The position numbers and the translations under genes were made by a program. Positions 29,158 through 37,921 of a stretch of 64,000 nt of DNA are shown here, one piece after another. The notes under the pieces were generated by a model. That model saw only the letters and a program-made list of their open reading frames with translations. It was not told where the DNA came from and made no database searches. Each line of letters opens with the position of its first letter. The stretch's first letter is position 1. The DNA comes from an uncultured Bacteroides sp. (lineage in GTDB: Bacteria > Bacteroidota > Bacteroidia > Cytophagales > Cyclobacteriaceae). Location of the stretch: NCBI GenBank assembly GCA_902168185.1, contig CABHOV010000046.1, positions 310,001 through 374,000 on the forward strand, in the 5' to 3' direction.

Positions 29158-30240
29158 TTATGGAACTTGCAAAGAGTTGTATTTGGATTTTGTCGATTGG
29201 TTCTCCCGAAGCGTTACTGTTTTCTCCGCAATGGTAAATTCAATGGGTGATGTGAGTGATAATGCTTTCAGCACCTGCTCCAGACTAAGCTGTCGCAAGC
29301 GACCGGTATATCTATAGCGCTGCAGTTCCTCATCCTGAAAATTTATTTTTATATCGTAAAGCCGTTCAATCTTTTTCGCAAGTTCATTCAGCGACTCACC
29401 TTGCACTGATAACCATCCATCTTTCCAGGCAGTCTCCATGGCTGCGTCAACTCCCCGCTCAATCTGAAAGGTATATTCTCCCGCAAAGGCTATACCTCCA
29501 TTACCTGTTCTTGAAGCGATGAGTTTTTCATTTGGTTTTAGTGGAGTGACTTCAGTTTTACCAGCCTTAGCCGTGCGCTCGATGTTGATCAATCCTCGTA
29601 CAAGCGTGGTGGTTGCACGGTCATCGTCACTATACGCTTTGATGTTAAAGGCTGTTCCCAGTACCGCCACGGTATACAACGGTGTCTCTACACGAAACGG
29701 AACTTTCTTTTTCACGACATCGAAAAAAGCTTCGCCTTCCAGTTTTAAATGACGGTTCTCTGCTCCAAAATCGTTATTGAACGTGATCTTGCTTTTAGCA
29801 TTTAACCACACGTGTGAGCTATCCGGCAAGGTTATATACGTCTTTGAGCCTGCCGGTGCTTCTATTGTTGTGAGCTGCGCAGTGTTGTCCGAATTTGATA
29901 GTATACCGCTAAAGCGAGCGCCTATAAAAAAAGATATAGCCATGCATACAAGGAACACCGCGGCATAGCGAAGCCATGGTATCGCTGTACGTTGCCCGCG
30001 GACTGGCACCTGCTGACGTATCGTGTCCCATACGAGTTTCCAATCTTTTTCTGCATTGATCTGCTGATAGGGCAACGTGTCCATCTTCTGCCAATACTTT
30101 TCAACCAATGTAAACTCCTGCTGAAACGCCAGATCATTTTTCAATGCTTCCCATTCTGCGCGTTCATCAGCATTCAGTCCACTGGTTAATACCTTGGTGG
30201 CCAAGTACCATTTTCGCTCATTCAATTCGTGCTCTTGCAT
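29158..30240 (-). CDS. FecR family anti-sigma factor
   Basis: The 360-aa protein has a cytoplasmic N-terminal helical part (residues 1-85), one TM segment (about 89-107, LRYAAVFLVCMAISFFIG), the FecR domain (TIEAPAGSKTYITLPDSSHVWLNA in pieces, LEGEAFFDVVKKKVPFRVET) and the C-terminal DUF4974-type domain (LNELAKKIERLYDIKINF). It would hold the ECF sigma factor at the membrane until the STN domain of the SusC transporter signals. Unusually, it is separated from its sigma gene by a 1.8-kb gene for a secreted protein. Confidence 0.94.
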   Translation of the reverse strand: MQEHELNERKWYLATKVLTSGLNADERAEWEALKNDLAFQQEFTLVEKYWQKMDTLPYQQINAEKDWKLVWDTIRQQVPVRGQRTAIPWLRYAAVFLVCMAISFFIGARFSGILSNSDNTAQLTTIEAPAGSKTYITLPDSSHVWLNAKSKITFNNDFGAENRHLKLEGEAFFDVVKKKVPFRVETPLYTVAVLGTAFNIKAYSDDDRATTTLVRGLINIERTAKAGKTEVTPLKPNEKLIASRTGNGGIAFAGEYTFQIERGVDAAMETAWKDGWLSVQGESLNELAKKIERLYDIKINFQDEELQRYRYTGRLRQLSLEQVLKALSLTSPIEFTIAEKTVTLRENQSTKSKYNSLQVP

Positions 30241-30288
30241 ACGGTATATAGTATAGGGTAACTGTTTATAGTTTCGGACATATATATT

Positions 30289-32133
30289 CTATCGTATAAC
30301 GATAAGTTTACGCGTTGTATCCATACCGTGACCCGCAACGCGAATCAAGTACGCTCCGGGCGTAAGTGCCGAGGCATCCAGCGTTACGGTATGTTTGCCT
30401 GCCGCATATCGTTCACGTTGCGTCAATACTTTTTTACCAACCATATTCTGAATATCAATTGTTACTTCACCGGGTTTATATACCTCAAGATCAAAAGATG
30501 CATTGGTACGCGCGGGATTCGGATACGGCACAGATACACGTATCGCCTGAAAATCATCCTCTACTCCTACGGGTGTTGTAAATGTAAAATCCATGATCAC
30601 CACACCAGCATCATGATATGAAGTTCCGCCAAAGCCACCGATGTCACTTACGCGTACATATATCTTCTGTCCGGCAGTTACCGGGTATTCAGAAATTATA
30701 GATTGTTCCTGGTTATCATTGATGTCGTCATTGCAGGCAACCTGCGACATGTTCTCATCGAAAAATGCAACGATCGTATTGAATCTGGATTCAGAAAGAT
30801 CCGCAGTAATCAGTCCGTTGCCTGGCGCTATAAAATACCACCATACTGAATGAATCTCCTCAAAACCTGTGTTCTGGCAATAGGCCAGTATATCATGATC
30901 TTCTTCGTACGTAGCGGGATATGTTGATGATCCGTAACGGGAAACTATGGGCGTGATCTGTATAGCATCTGCAAAATTATCATTGATCACATCGGGCGGC
31001 ACTACATCAATGGCTCCAAAGTATGTGGTTACAGAAGGAGTATATTCCTGGCCATTGGCTATATATTTCTCAAACGTCATATCGATCTGCGGATATGGAA
31101 ATACAAGTTGTCGCGAATCATCCAGGACATATACTATCCAAAAGAAATGGACGCTGCCCAACTCCATCGCTATATTTCCGGTCACTTCAAAGGTTTCGGA
31201 TGGATTCTCCAATGAACCGAACAAGGGTACCAGGCCGGCTATAATATCTTCGATCACAACATATTCATCTGTAGTGTAGTATACTTTCACTTCTTTTATA
31301 AGCGAAATGTCCGTAGTGCCTTGTGTAGTAAAGGTAATGGACGAAATATCAACGTTTCCATAATCGCCATTCACTACAAATTCAAGTGTGCCGGGAAATG
31401 CAACATCACCAAGCTTTACCGGAGGTTGTGGCGGAGATGTAGCTTGTCTGAAAAACGTATCGTCAATATAGGCTCCCTGCTTCGGGCGAACTTCTACGTC
31501 ATCCATGAACCATATACCGGATATTGCCTCAGGGCCAACATTGGCAACGTGGACAAAAGATATATAGATTGGTATACCGGCATAAGCGGAAAGGTCTACC
31601 CGGATTTTTCCGTTTACCGGATCAACGAACTCTGGTAAATCCTCTTCTGTAAAAGTGGCCAGCGTTTTTGTAAAAGCATCCGGAGCTTTATTCGTGGTGG
31701 TCGAGATTCTGATATAGAACATATCACCCGTGAAAAAGACTGACCTGCGCGTATTAAACATAAGGAAATCACCGGCTACAGGCGTGATCTGCGGAGTGAT
31801 CAGCCAGTCCTCATCGGTCATGCCTTCCCGGCCGGGTTCTGCATCACTGATCACATATTTTTCTACACCAAACTGATTATACTTCCATACACTCCAATGT
31901 ATAGGGGCAGCGCCTCCGCCATTCTGCCATGAAGTCCATCCCTCAGGAAGATCACCTTCATCCGCTTCATCGAAGCTTTCGTAGAATGTTACCTGCTGTG
32001 CATGCGCTATAGCGGTTATGAATACCAAAAAGCAAAGGACAAGGCAATGGCATGCTGTGCGTATACCTATAGATGGAAGAATATATTTACTGCGCCAGGA
32101 ATGCGATTGTAATAGGGAGTAAAATCTCTGCAT
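30289..32133 (-). CDS. T9SS-exported protein with choice-of-anchor J domain
   Basis: The 614-aa protein has a signal peptide (ITAIAHAQQ, about residue 46) and a choice-of-anchor J/cleaved-adhesin-like jelly roll at about 48-215 (FYESFDEADEGDLPEGWTSW, DEDWLITPQITP, IWFMDDVEV). A BNR-related or Ig-like middle follows, then a pre-peptidase-like domain (about 395-520), and a type A type IX sorting domain at the end (PYPNPARTNASF, GAYLIRVAG, KLIVIR). It would be sent across the outer membrane and attached or released. It sits between the ECF sigma gene (89 nt) and fecR (48 nt), where no such gene is usual. A role in capturing the operon substrate is inference. Confidence 0.87.
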   Translation of the reverse strand: MQRFYSLLQSHSWRSKYILPSIGIRTACHCLVLCFLVFITAIAHAQQVTFYESFDEADEGDLPEGWTSWQNGGGAAPIHWSVWKYNQFGVEKYVISDAEPGREGMTDEDWLITPQITPVAGDFLMFNTRRSVFFTGDMFYIRISTTTNKAPDAFTKTLATFTEEDLPEFVDPVNGKIRVDLSAYAGIPIYISFVHVANVGPEAISGIWFMDDVEVRPKQGAYIDDTFFRQATSPPQPPVKLGDVAFPGTLEFVVNGDYGNVDISSITFTTQGTTDISLIKEVKVYYTTDEYVVIEDIIAGLVPLFGSLENPSETFEVTGNIAMELGSVHFFWIVYVLDDSRQLVFPYPQIDMTFEKYIANGQEYTPSVTTYFGAIDVVPPDVINDNFADAIQITPIVSRYGSSTYPATYEEDHDILAYCQNTGFEEIHSVWWYFIAPGNGLITADLSESRFNTIVAFFDENMSQVACNDDINDNQEQSIISEYPVTAGQKIYVRVSDIGGFGGTSYHDAGVVIMDFTFTTPVGVEDDFQAIRVSVPYPNPARTNASFDLEVYKPGEVTIDIQNMVGKKVLTQRERYAAGKHTVTLDASALTPGAYLIRVAGHGMDTTRKLIVIR

Positions 32134-32222
32134 AGAGTCTGAGGCTTGGGTAAAAAATAAAATCGCCCTATAGACCGGAAATCCCGCACCAACCCTTAAA
32201 AGATTCTAAAATATTTTTTTTC

Positions 32223-32780
32223 CTATGAAAACAGCAACAGGAAAAGAGAAAGCAGCAGATCCCGTAATCGTTTTAGAGCAATTGAAATCTGGGCTTCTAC
32301 TGTTTTTATCGAGAGTTGTAAATGATCGGCTATAGCCTGGTTGGAAAGTTTCTCCATACGACTAAGAAAAAATATCTCTCTGCATTTTTCCGGAAGACGA
32401 TCGATAGCCTGCATTAACAGTTCTTCTTGTTCTGCTGCCAGCATATTTTCAAGCGGGTTGTCGCTCGATAAATCTGATTTACCATAGTTACGCATGTGCC
32501 GTTGTACAACTTTATTTGATTCAATAAAATTAAGACAGGCATTGCGGACACCGTGGTATAAATATGTTTTCAATGAAAAGCGAATGTTGATGGCTTCATG
32601 CTTTGTCCAGAAGCGAACGAAAAATTCCTGCACGATCTCCTTGGACTCCTCCACGTCTCCCATATACTTCATCGCAAAAAGTGTGAGCGGACGGTAATAT
32701 TGATCAAAGACAATCCTGAAAGCACCTTCATGACCTTCCTTCAGATGTTTAATAAGATCGTCTTCGGAGTACGCTTTCAC
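32223..32780 (-). CDS. ECF RNA polymerase sigma-70 factor
   Basis: The 185-aa protein has sigma region 2 at about residues 20-85 (YMGDVEESKEIVQEFFVRFW) and region 4 at about 125-180 (RLPEKCREIFFLSRMEKLSN, then IADHLQLSIKTVEAQISIAL). This is the Bacteroidetes FecI-like sigma group. It heads the operon that includes the T9SS protein, FecR, STN-SusC and SusD, and should direct transcription of that operon when released by FecR. The upstream 269 nt (32781-33049) have no gene and probably hold its promoter, though I find no clear consensus. Confidence 0.94.
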   Translation of the reverse strand: MKAYSEDDLIKHLKEGHEGAFRIVFDQYYRPLTLFAMKYMGDVEESKEIVQEFFVRFWTKHEAINIRFSLKTYLYHGVRNACLNFIESNKVVQRHMRNYGKSDLSSDNPLENMLAAEQEELLMQAIDRLPEKCREIFFLSRMEKLSNQAIADHLQLSIKTVEAQISIALKRLRDLLLSLFLLLFS

Positions 32781-33049
32781 CTTCTTTATACCTCAAAATC
32801 CATTTGACCTATATATGTCGATAAGCCTGTTTAAGCATAGGCGTCCCGTTGAATCCGGTGGACGCAATATAAAGATGCGGTGTTCAGGTTATTATTTCAA
32901 CATTACACGTCAAGACAATTTCCAAACAACCGATTTTTTATTAACGGTATCCCTTTAAGATTATACTGTATAGAATTTCTGCAGAAAATATGCCCCAGTT
33001 GATTCGAACAATGGATTATTATTGGCTGGAACCGCCATCGTGCTTTATT

Positions 33050-33811
33050 TCATCGCACGAAAAAATATGGATTCAGAAGGTTCTCTTTATTATACAAGAG
33101 TTCTTCATCCTTATCGAGTTGAAGTACTTTTAGCCCTGTCTCTTTTAAAATGGCGTGTGCAGCTGCTGTGTCCCACTCCATGGTTGGTGCGTAGCGCGGA
33201 TATATATCCGCTTTGTTTTCTGCCAGCAGCATAAATTTGAGGCTGCTGCCTTTCGATACAAGCGTTGGCGCCTGCAGGGATTCAATAAATGCTTTCGTTT
33301 CTTCGTTCATGTGCGAACGCGAAGCCACCACGCGCAGACCGGGTTGAGTTAGATTAATGGGTGTACGTGCAGGAAGTTGTGACGTTTTATTTTCTCTTTT
33401 CACGAATGCACCAGAACCTTGTGCTGCAAAATATACTTCGCCCGTAACGGGTATTGCCACCACACCGAGTACAGGTATATTTTTATGAATGAGCGCGATG
33501 TTTACGGTGAATTCATCATTGCGTTTGAGAAATTCTTTCGTCCCGTCCAGGGGATCAACCATCCAGAAGTAAGGCCAGGTTTTACGTTCTTCGTATGCTA
33601 TAGCCTTCCCTTCCTCACTCAACACGGGAAAGCCAGTAGCCTGTAGCCGTGAAGCGATCACTATATGTGCTTGTTTATCCGCCAACGTCAACGGGGAATT
33701 ATCGCCTTTGGCTTCAGCCTGAAAATCTCCGGAATGATATACCTGTAGTATCGCCTTGCAAGCTTCTTCGGAGGCTTGAATGGCCAGGGGTAAAAGTGAT
33801 TTGATATCCAT
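33050..33811 (-). CDS. cysQ: 3'(2'),5'-bisphosphate nucleotidase CysQ
   Basis: The 253-aa protein belongs to the inositol monophosphatase-like fold. Motifs: GDNSPLTLADKQAH, SEEGKAIAYEER (metal Glu), WMVDPLDGTKEFLKRNDEFT (the DPxDGTKEF signature) and the late MEWDTAAAHAIL. CysQ converts adenosine 3',5'-bisphosphate (PAP) to AMP, removing the inhibitory product of sulfate transfer or PAPS reduction. It is the last gene of cysC-cysD-cysN-cysQ, 14 nt after cysN. Length is normal. Function is secure by family and context. Confidence 0.95.
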   Translation of the reverse strand: MDIKSLLPLAIQASEEACKAILQVYHSGDFQAEAKGDNSPLTLADKQAHIVIASRLQATGFPVLSEEGKAIAYEERKTWPYFWMVDPLDGTKEFLKRNDEFTVNIALIHKNIPVLGVVAIPVTGEVYFAAQGSGAFVKRENKTSQLPARTPINLTQPGLRVVASRSHMNEETKAFIESLQAPTLVSKGSSLKFMLLAENKADIYPRYAPTMEWDTAAAHAILKETGLKVLQLDKDEELLYNKENLLNPYFFVR

Positions 33812-33825
33812 CCGGAAATATATAC

Positions 33826-35085
33826 TTATACAATCATTCCCGCAGCTACGGTCTCGTTCGTTCCTTCATCTACCAGGATCAAACTTCCGGTAATGCGGTT
33901 CTTGCGATAACTATCAAAAAGCAACGGTTGGGCTGTGCGGATCTTTACCCGGGCTATCTCATTCATCGTTAGCTGCTCAACATTCTCCACACGATGAAGT
34001 GTATTGATATCCAGCTTATACTGAATTTCTTTCAAAACGCCTTTTACTTCTTTCGATGTATGGCGTACATAGAATTTTGAATTCAGGTTGATCGGTCGCT
34101 GATTCATCCAGCATAACATCACATCAACATCCTGTTCGGACTGCGGATGGTTGTTGGGCTTGGCGATAATATCTCCTCTGCTAATATCAATTTCATCTTC
34201 CAGTGTAATCGTAACGGACATAGGCGCAAATGCCTCCTCTAATTTTTCATTGCCAAAGTGTATATCTTTTACTTTGGACTGAAAACCAGAGGGCAGCACC
34301 ACTACATCATCGCCCGGACGAAATATACCTCCGGCAACGCGTCCTGCATATCCTCTGAAATCGTGATACTCCTTGGACTGTGGACGAATAACATATTGCA
34401 CAGGAAAACGGCTGTCGATATGATTGTGATCGCTCTCTATATGTACTGTCTCCAGCATGTGCAATAATGTAGCCCCTTGATACCAGAGCATATTCTCGGA
34501 ACGGTTCACAACATTGTCACCCGCAAGAGCACTGATCGGCACAAACTGTATATCGGATACCTCCAGCTTGGAAGAAAATGCTTTATACTCTTCCATGATC
34601 CTTTCGAATACATCTTCCTTGTAATCCACCAGATCCATCTTGTTAATACAAACAATGATATGCGGAATTTTCAGCAACGATGCAATGAATGAATGGCGAT
34701 AGGTTTGTTCAACAAGTCCTTTGCGTGCATCGATCAAGATGAGTGCAAGATTCGCTGTTGAAGCGCCCGTTACCATGTTACGGGTATACTGTATATGGCC
34801 AGGTGTGTCGGCTATAATAAATTTACGTTTAGGCGTAGCGAAGTAACGGTATGCTACATCGATGGTGATGCCTTGCTCGCGCTCCGACTTCAATCCATCC
34901 GTTAATAAAGAAAGGTCAACGTAATCAAATCCTTTCTTTGCGCTGGATGCCTCCACAGCTTCGAGTTGATCTTCAAAGATAGATTTACTATCAAACAACA
35001 AACGACCGATCAATGTACTCTTGCCATCATCCACACTGCCGGCTGTAGTGAAACGAAGAAGTTGATTATTTATATAGGAATTCAT
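33826..35085 (-). CDS. cysN: Sulfate adenylyltransferase subunit 1 (GTPase)
   Basis: The 419-aa protein is an EF-Tu-like GTPase: P-loop AGSVDDGKSTLIGRLLF, switch region DTPGHIQYTRNMV, and the base-recognition NKMD. The effector-loop part SEREQGITIDVAYRYFAT is typical of CysN. With CysD it makes adenosine 5'-phosphosulfate from ATP and sulfate, driven by GTP hydrolysis. It has no C-terminal APS kinase domain; that activity is the separate cysC gene here. It is 30 nt after cysD. Confidence 0.96.
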   Translation of the reverse strand: MNSYINNQLLRFTTAGSVDDGKSTLIGRLLFDSKSIFEDQLEAVEASSAKKGFDYVDLSLLTDGLKSEREQGITIDVAYRYFATPKRKFIIADTPGHIQYTRNMVTGASTANLALILIDARKGLVEQTYRHSFIASLLKIPHIIVCINKMDLVDYKEDVFERIMEEYKAFSSKLEVSDIQFVPISALAGDNVVNRSENMLWYQGATLLHMLETVHIESDHNHIDSRFPVQYVIRPQSKEYHDFRGYAGRVAGGIFRPGDDVVVLPSGFQSKVKDIHFGNEKLEEAFAPMSVTITLEDEIDISRGDIIAKPNNHPQSEQDVDVMLCWMNQRPINLNSKFYVRHTSKEVKGVLKEIQYKLDINTLHRVENVEQLTMNEIARVKIRTAQPLLFDSYRKNRITGSLILVDEGTNETVAAGMIV

Positions 35086-35115
35086 TTCGAGTATATATTA
35101 ACGATGCGTGATTGA

Positions 35116-36024
35116 TTAAAAGTAGCCCGACTTTTTGCGGTCTTCCATAGCGGTTTCAGAACGCTTGTCGTCTGCACGGGTGCCGCGTTCGGTTTTACGT
35201 GACGCTGCTACTTCTGCAATGATCTTCTCGATCGTATTGGCATCTGATTCAACAGCACCGGTGATCGGCATATCGCCACACGTTCTGAAGCGTACGATCT
35301 TCTTCGCAGGAATCTCATCCGGTTTCAATTTCAACCAGGGCGATGTCGATAAAATCGCGCCATCACGCATGATCACTTCGCGCTCGTGCGAATAGTATAG
35401 CTTCGGGATGGGTATATTTTCAAGGTGTATATATTGCCATACATCCATCTCTGTCCAATTGGAAATCGGGAACACGCGGAAGTGCTCACCTATATGTTTT
35501 CGCCCGTTGAATACATTCCATAATTCAGGACGTTGATTTTTAGGATCCCATTGTCCGAACTCATCGCGGTGTGAGAAGAAGCGTTCTTTCGCGCGGGCCT
35601 TTTCCTCATCGCGCCTGGCACCACCCATGGCAGCATCGAATTTATACTGCTCGATGGTATCCAGCAACGTTACGGTTTGAAGTGAATTACGACTGGCGTT
35701 ATAGCCAGTCTCTTCCTTGGCACGACCTTTATCTATACTTTCCTGCACAGAACCAACGATCAGCTTTACGCCTAATTCATTTACAAGCCAATCGCGATAC
35801 TCCATTGTCTCCGGAAAATTATGTCCCGTATCAATGTGTACCAACGGAAAGGGTATACGTGCCGGAGCAAATGCCTTGCGTGATAAATAGGCCAGCACGA
35901 TAGAGTCTTTGCCTCCTGAAAATAACAGTGCTGGTTTTTCAAACTGGGCTACGACTTCACGGATCACAAAGATCGCTTCGGCTTCCAGTTCTTTTAAGTG
36001 ACTTAAATAATATTGGTGGCTCAT
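35116..36024 (-). CDS. cysD: Sulfate adenylyltransferase subunit 2
   Basis: The 302-aa protein has the PP-loop motif ALLFSGGKDSIVLAYL (about residues 32-47) and other CysD blocks (HIDTGHNFPETMEYRDWLV, GGARRDEEKARAKERFFSHR split across two blocks, RFRTCGDMPITGAVES). It is the catalytic ATP sulfurylase subunit paired with CysN. The C-terminal EDRKKSGYF is the normal family end. It lies 33 nt after cysC. Confidence 0.96.
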   Translation of the reverse strand: MSHQYYLSHLKELEAEAIFVIREVVAQFEKPALLFSGGKDSIVLAYLSRKAFAPARIPFPLVHIDTGHNFPETMEYRDWLVNELGVKLIVGSVQESIDKGRAKEETGYNASRNSLQTVTLLDTIEQYKFDAAMGGARRDEEKARAKERFFSHRDEFGQWDPKNQRPELWNVFNGRKHIGEHFRVFPISNWTEMDVWQYIHLENIPIPKLYYSHEREVIMRDGAILSTSPWLKLKPDEIPAKKIVRFRTCGDMPITGAVESDANTIEKIIAEVAASRKTERGTRADDKRSETAMEDRKKSGYF

Positions 36025-36057
36025 CTTGTTGTTTCTTTTCCTTGTCTCAAATGCCGC

Positions 36058-36714
36058 TTAAGAAGTCACGGTAACTTTTGGCAAAATATACTTCATCAAC
36101 TGATCAATCGACTCTTCAACACTTACCTGGTGAGTCGGTATTACAATGTCTGCGTGCAGCGGCGCTTCGTAAGGCGAATCTATACCGGTAAAGTTTTTTA
36201 CTTCTCCGGCACGCGCTTTCTTATAGAGTCCCTTTACATCGCGTTGCTCGCATACTTCCAAAGGGGTATCCACGAAAATCTCTATATAGTTTTCTTCGCC
36301 TACAATATGTTTTACCTGTTCGCGGTCTGCATGAAAGGGAGATATAAATGCTGATAACACAATGATGCCGGCGTCCAGAAAAAGTCTTGAGACCTCTCCT
36401 ATCCTGCGAATGTTTTCGATGCGGCCTTCATCGGTAAAGTTCAGGTCTTTGTTTATACCTGCGCGGATATTGTCGCCATCGAGCAGATAGGTTTTAAAAC
36501 CCTTAGCGTGTAACTGAGCTTCAAGCTGAACAGCCAAAGTTGATTTTCCTGAACCTGATAAACCGGTGAACCAGATCAGGCGGGCGTGTTGCTGAAACAG
36601 CTGCTCGCGTTGCTGCCGGCTTACTTTTGTTTTAATGGGATATATATAATTCAAGATCGAAAATGTTTTAGTTGATACGAATAGCGTTGTGCATATGCTT
36701 GTAACTACCAACAA
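36058..36714 (-). CDS. cysC: Adenylylsulfate kinase
   Basis: The protein (218 aa from ATG 36714) has a P-loop IWFTGLSGSGKST, the APS-binding YLLDGDNIRAGINKDLNF, and the late KNFTGIDSPYEAP. It phosphorylates APS to PAPS with ATP. The first 20 residues (MLVVTSICTTLF) do not look like CysC. Relatives begin about IYPxxxxVSR, which would fit a TTG start at 36654 (LNYIYPIKTK). No ATG lies between the two, so the start is uncertain. It is first in cysC-D-N-Q. There is no PAPS reductase in the window, which suggests PAPS may feed sulfotransferases as well. Confidence 0.93.
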   Translation of the reverse strand: MLVVTSICTTLFVSTKTFSILNYIYPIKTKVSRQQREQLFQQHARLIWFTGLSGSGKSTLAVQLEAQLHAKGFKTYLLDGDNIRAGINKDLNFTDEGRIENIRRIGEVSRLFLDAGIIVLSAFISPFHADREQVKHIVGEENYIEIFVDTPLEVCEQRDVKGLYKKARAGEVKNFTGIDSPYEAPLHADIVIPTHQVSVEESIDQLMKYILPKVTVTS

Positions 36715-37097
36715 CAGAGCAATTTACAAGAATGCAAACGGCATCTAACCGATCCATCTATTCTGTACACACCCAAGCGATGTGCTTCAAAACATTTATT
36801 ACCTGAATGTGAACGATCCATAAACCACTAATTCTGTAGAGTAATGCGGCAAAGGTAAAACGAATGGCGAAGTCTACAAGGAGATTCTGGAGATCGTGAT
36901 TAATTTTCTTGATTTACAAACAGCCGTTTGGGTTGGGGCGTTGTTTTCAAGAGATTGAGGAATGTTCAAGCTAATCTTATTGATGCAGCTAAAATTTCTC
37001 TGACTGACTTAACGAAGCTTTCGAATTTTTCACAAAAAGACGTTATCAAATGGGCACAAACTCCTCGAGTGTACTTCAGCATTTCACACCTGAGCCT
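36715..37097. other. Gene-poor gap upstream of cysC
   Basis: About 380 nt between the cysC start and the hypothetical gene at 37098. It should hold the cysC promoter, but no consensus was found. It contains an ATG-less open frame on the plus strand (36913-37101), listed separately. I see no repeats or RNA genes here. Confidence 0.5.
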
Positions 37098-37101
37098 TTA
37101 A
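36913..37101 (+). pseudogene. Possible short coding remnant without start codon
   Basis: The plus strand is open for 62 codons after TGA 36910-36912 and ends at TAA 37099-37101. The translation (LIDAAKISLTDLTKLSNFSQ and KDVIKWAQTPRVYFS) has a protein-like composition, but there is no ATG. It could be the decayed 3' end of a lost gene, or chance. It overlaps the stop of the minus-strand gene at 37098. Confidence 0.2.
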
Positions 37102-37700
37102 TTGGAGATTATATCAAAATCGACACTAGAAAAATCATGCTTCAATATAAAAGAGGCTTGTGGCGACTTCCAAAAATCTTCATGACTGCTAAATGAGGAC
37201 TTCGGTATGCAAACCTTTCCTTTATACCCCGTTCGTTGTTGACCGATGGAATGAAAATCACATTGACAAAGATCTCCTTCAATAGCTGTAGCATATACCC
37301 GAACCGTTTCCTCTTGTCCAGATTCCCATTTCTTTGTTATCTTCTGTAATTTCTTTCTGTCATGTAAAATAAGCTGCCTCAAGTTTTCCAAGCTTGATAG
37401 ATATTTATCGTCCAGTTTAAAATTCGAAACTTCAGTAACAAGAATTGGATCCACAGGGCCGCCTGCACAACAATCCTGCAAATTATTTGTACTAAAATTC
37501 GATACAAACAAGCGCGACAAAGAACTACTCGAAGCGGATATGGAATCTACAGGTATAATCCAAAAGTATGTTTCAGTTCCATGCTGAGAAATTTTAAAAT
37601 GGCCTTCAAAAGTTATTACTACATATTCCTTTGAAGTGCTCTGTGAAAACGCTTCAAAGCATACAAGAAAAAATAGAAAAAAATTAATACCTCTTTTCAT
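37098..37700 (-). CDS. Hypothetical exported protein
   Basis: The 200-aa protein has a clear signal peptide (INFFLFFLVCFEAFSQ, cleavage about residue 20). The mature part has no domain I recognise. It contains several cysteines (DCCAGG, LCQCDF, KVCIP) that could form disulfides, and a central charged helix (LRQLILHDRKKLQKITKKWE). It is a single gene between cysC and kdsA. A product is plausible from the signal peptide; function unknown. Confidence 0.65.
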   Translation of the reverse strand: MKRGINFFLFFLVCFEAFSQSTSKEYVVITFEGHFKISQHGTETYFWIIPVDSISASSSSLSRLFVSNFSTNNLQDCCAGGPVDPILVTEVSNFKLDDKYLSSLENLRQLILHDRKKLQKITKKWESGQEETVRVYATAIEGDLCQCDFHSIGQQRTGYKGKVCIPKSSFSSHEDFWKSPQASFILKHDFSSVDFDIISN

Positions 37701-37855
37701 AATTTATTTACTGACCAACCAAGATCAAGTCTACATTCCTATATGAATAAAAATACCTGGAGTATAAAATAAATATAGTCGCGTTGTTGGTCACCTATAG
37801 CGAGATGAAGTGAAAACGAATTTTTACTTGCCTTGAACACCTCTGTCATAAAACA

Positions 37856-37904
37856 GTTAATCGTTACCCGCTATAGATATACTATAGAACAGATAACGAT
37901 TAAC
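37856..37904. terminator. Inverted repeat, likely terminator after kdsA
   Basis: GTTAATCGTTA at 37856-37866 pairs with TAACGATTAAC at 37894-37904. The loop itself contains CTATAG..CTATAG. It starts 17 nt past the kdsA stop on the minus strand and is followed there by TGTTTTATG. The stem is long, but the T-tract is weak. Confidence 0.5.
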
Positions 37905-37921
37905 AAACGACCAAAAACAGT

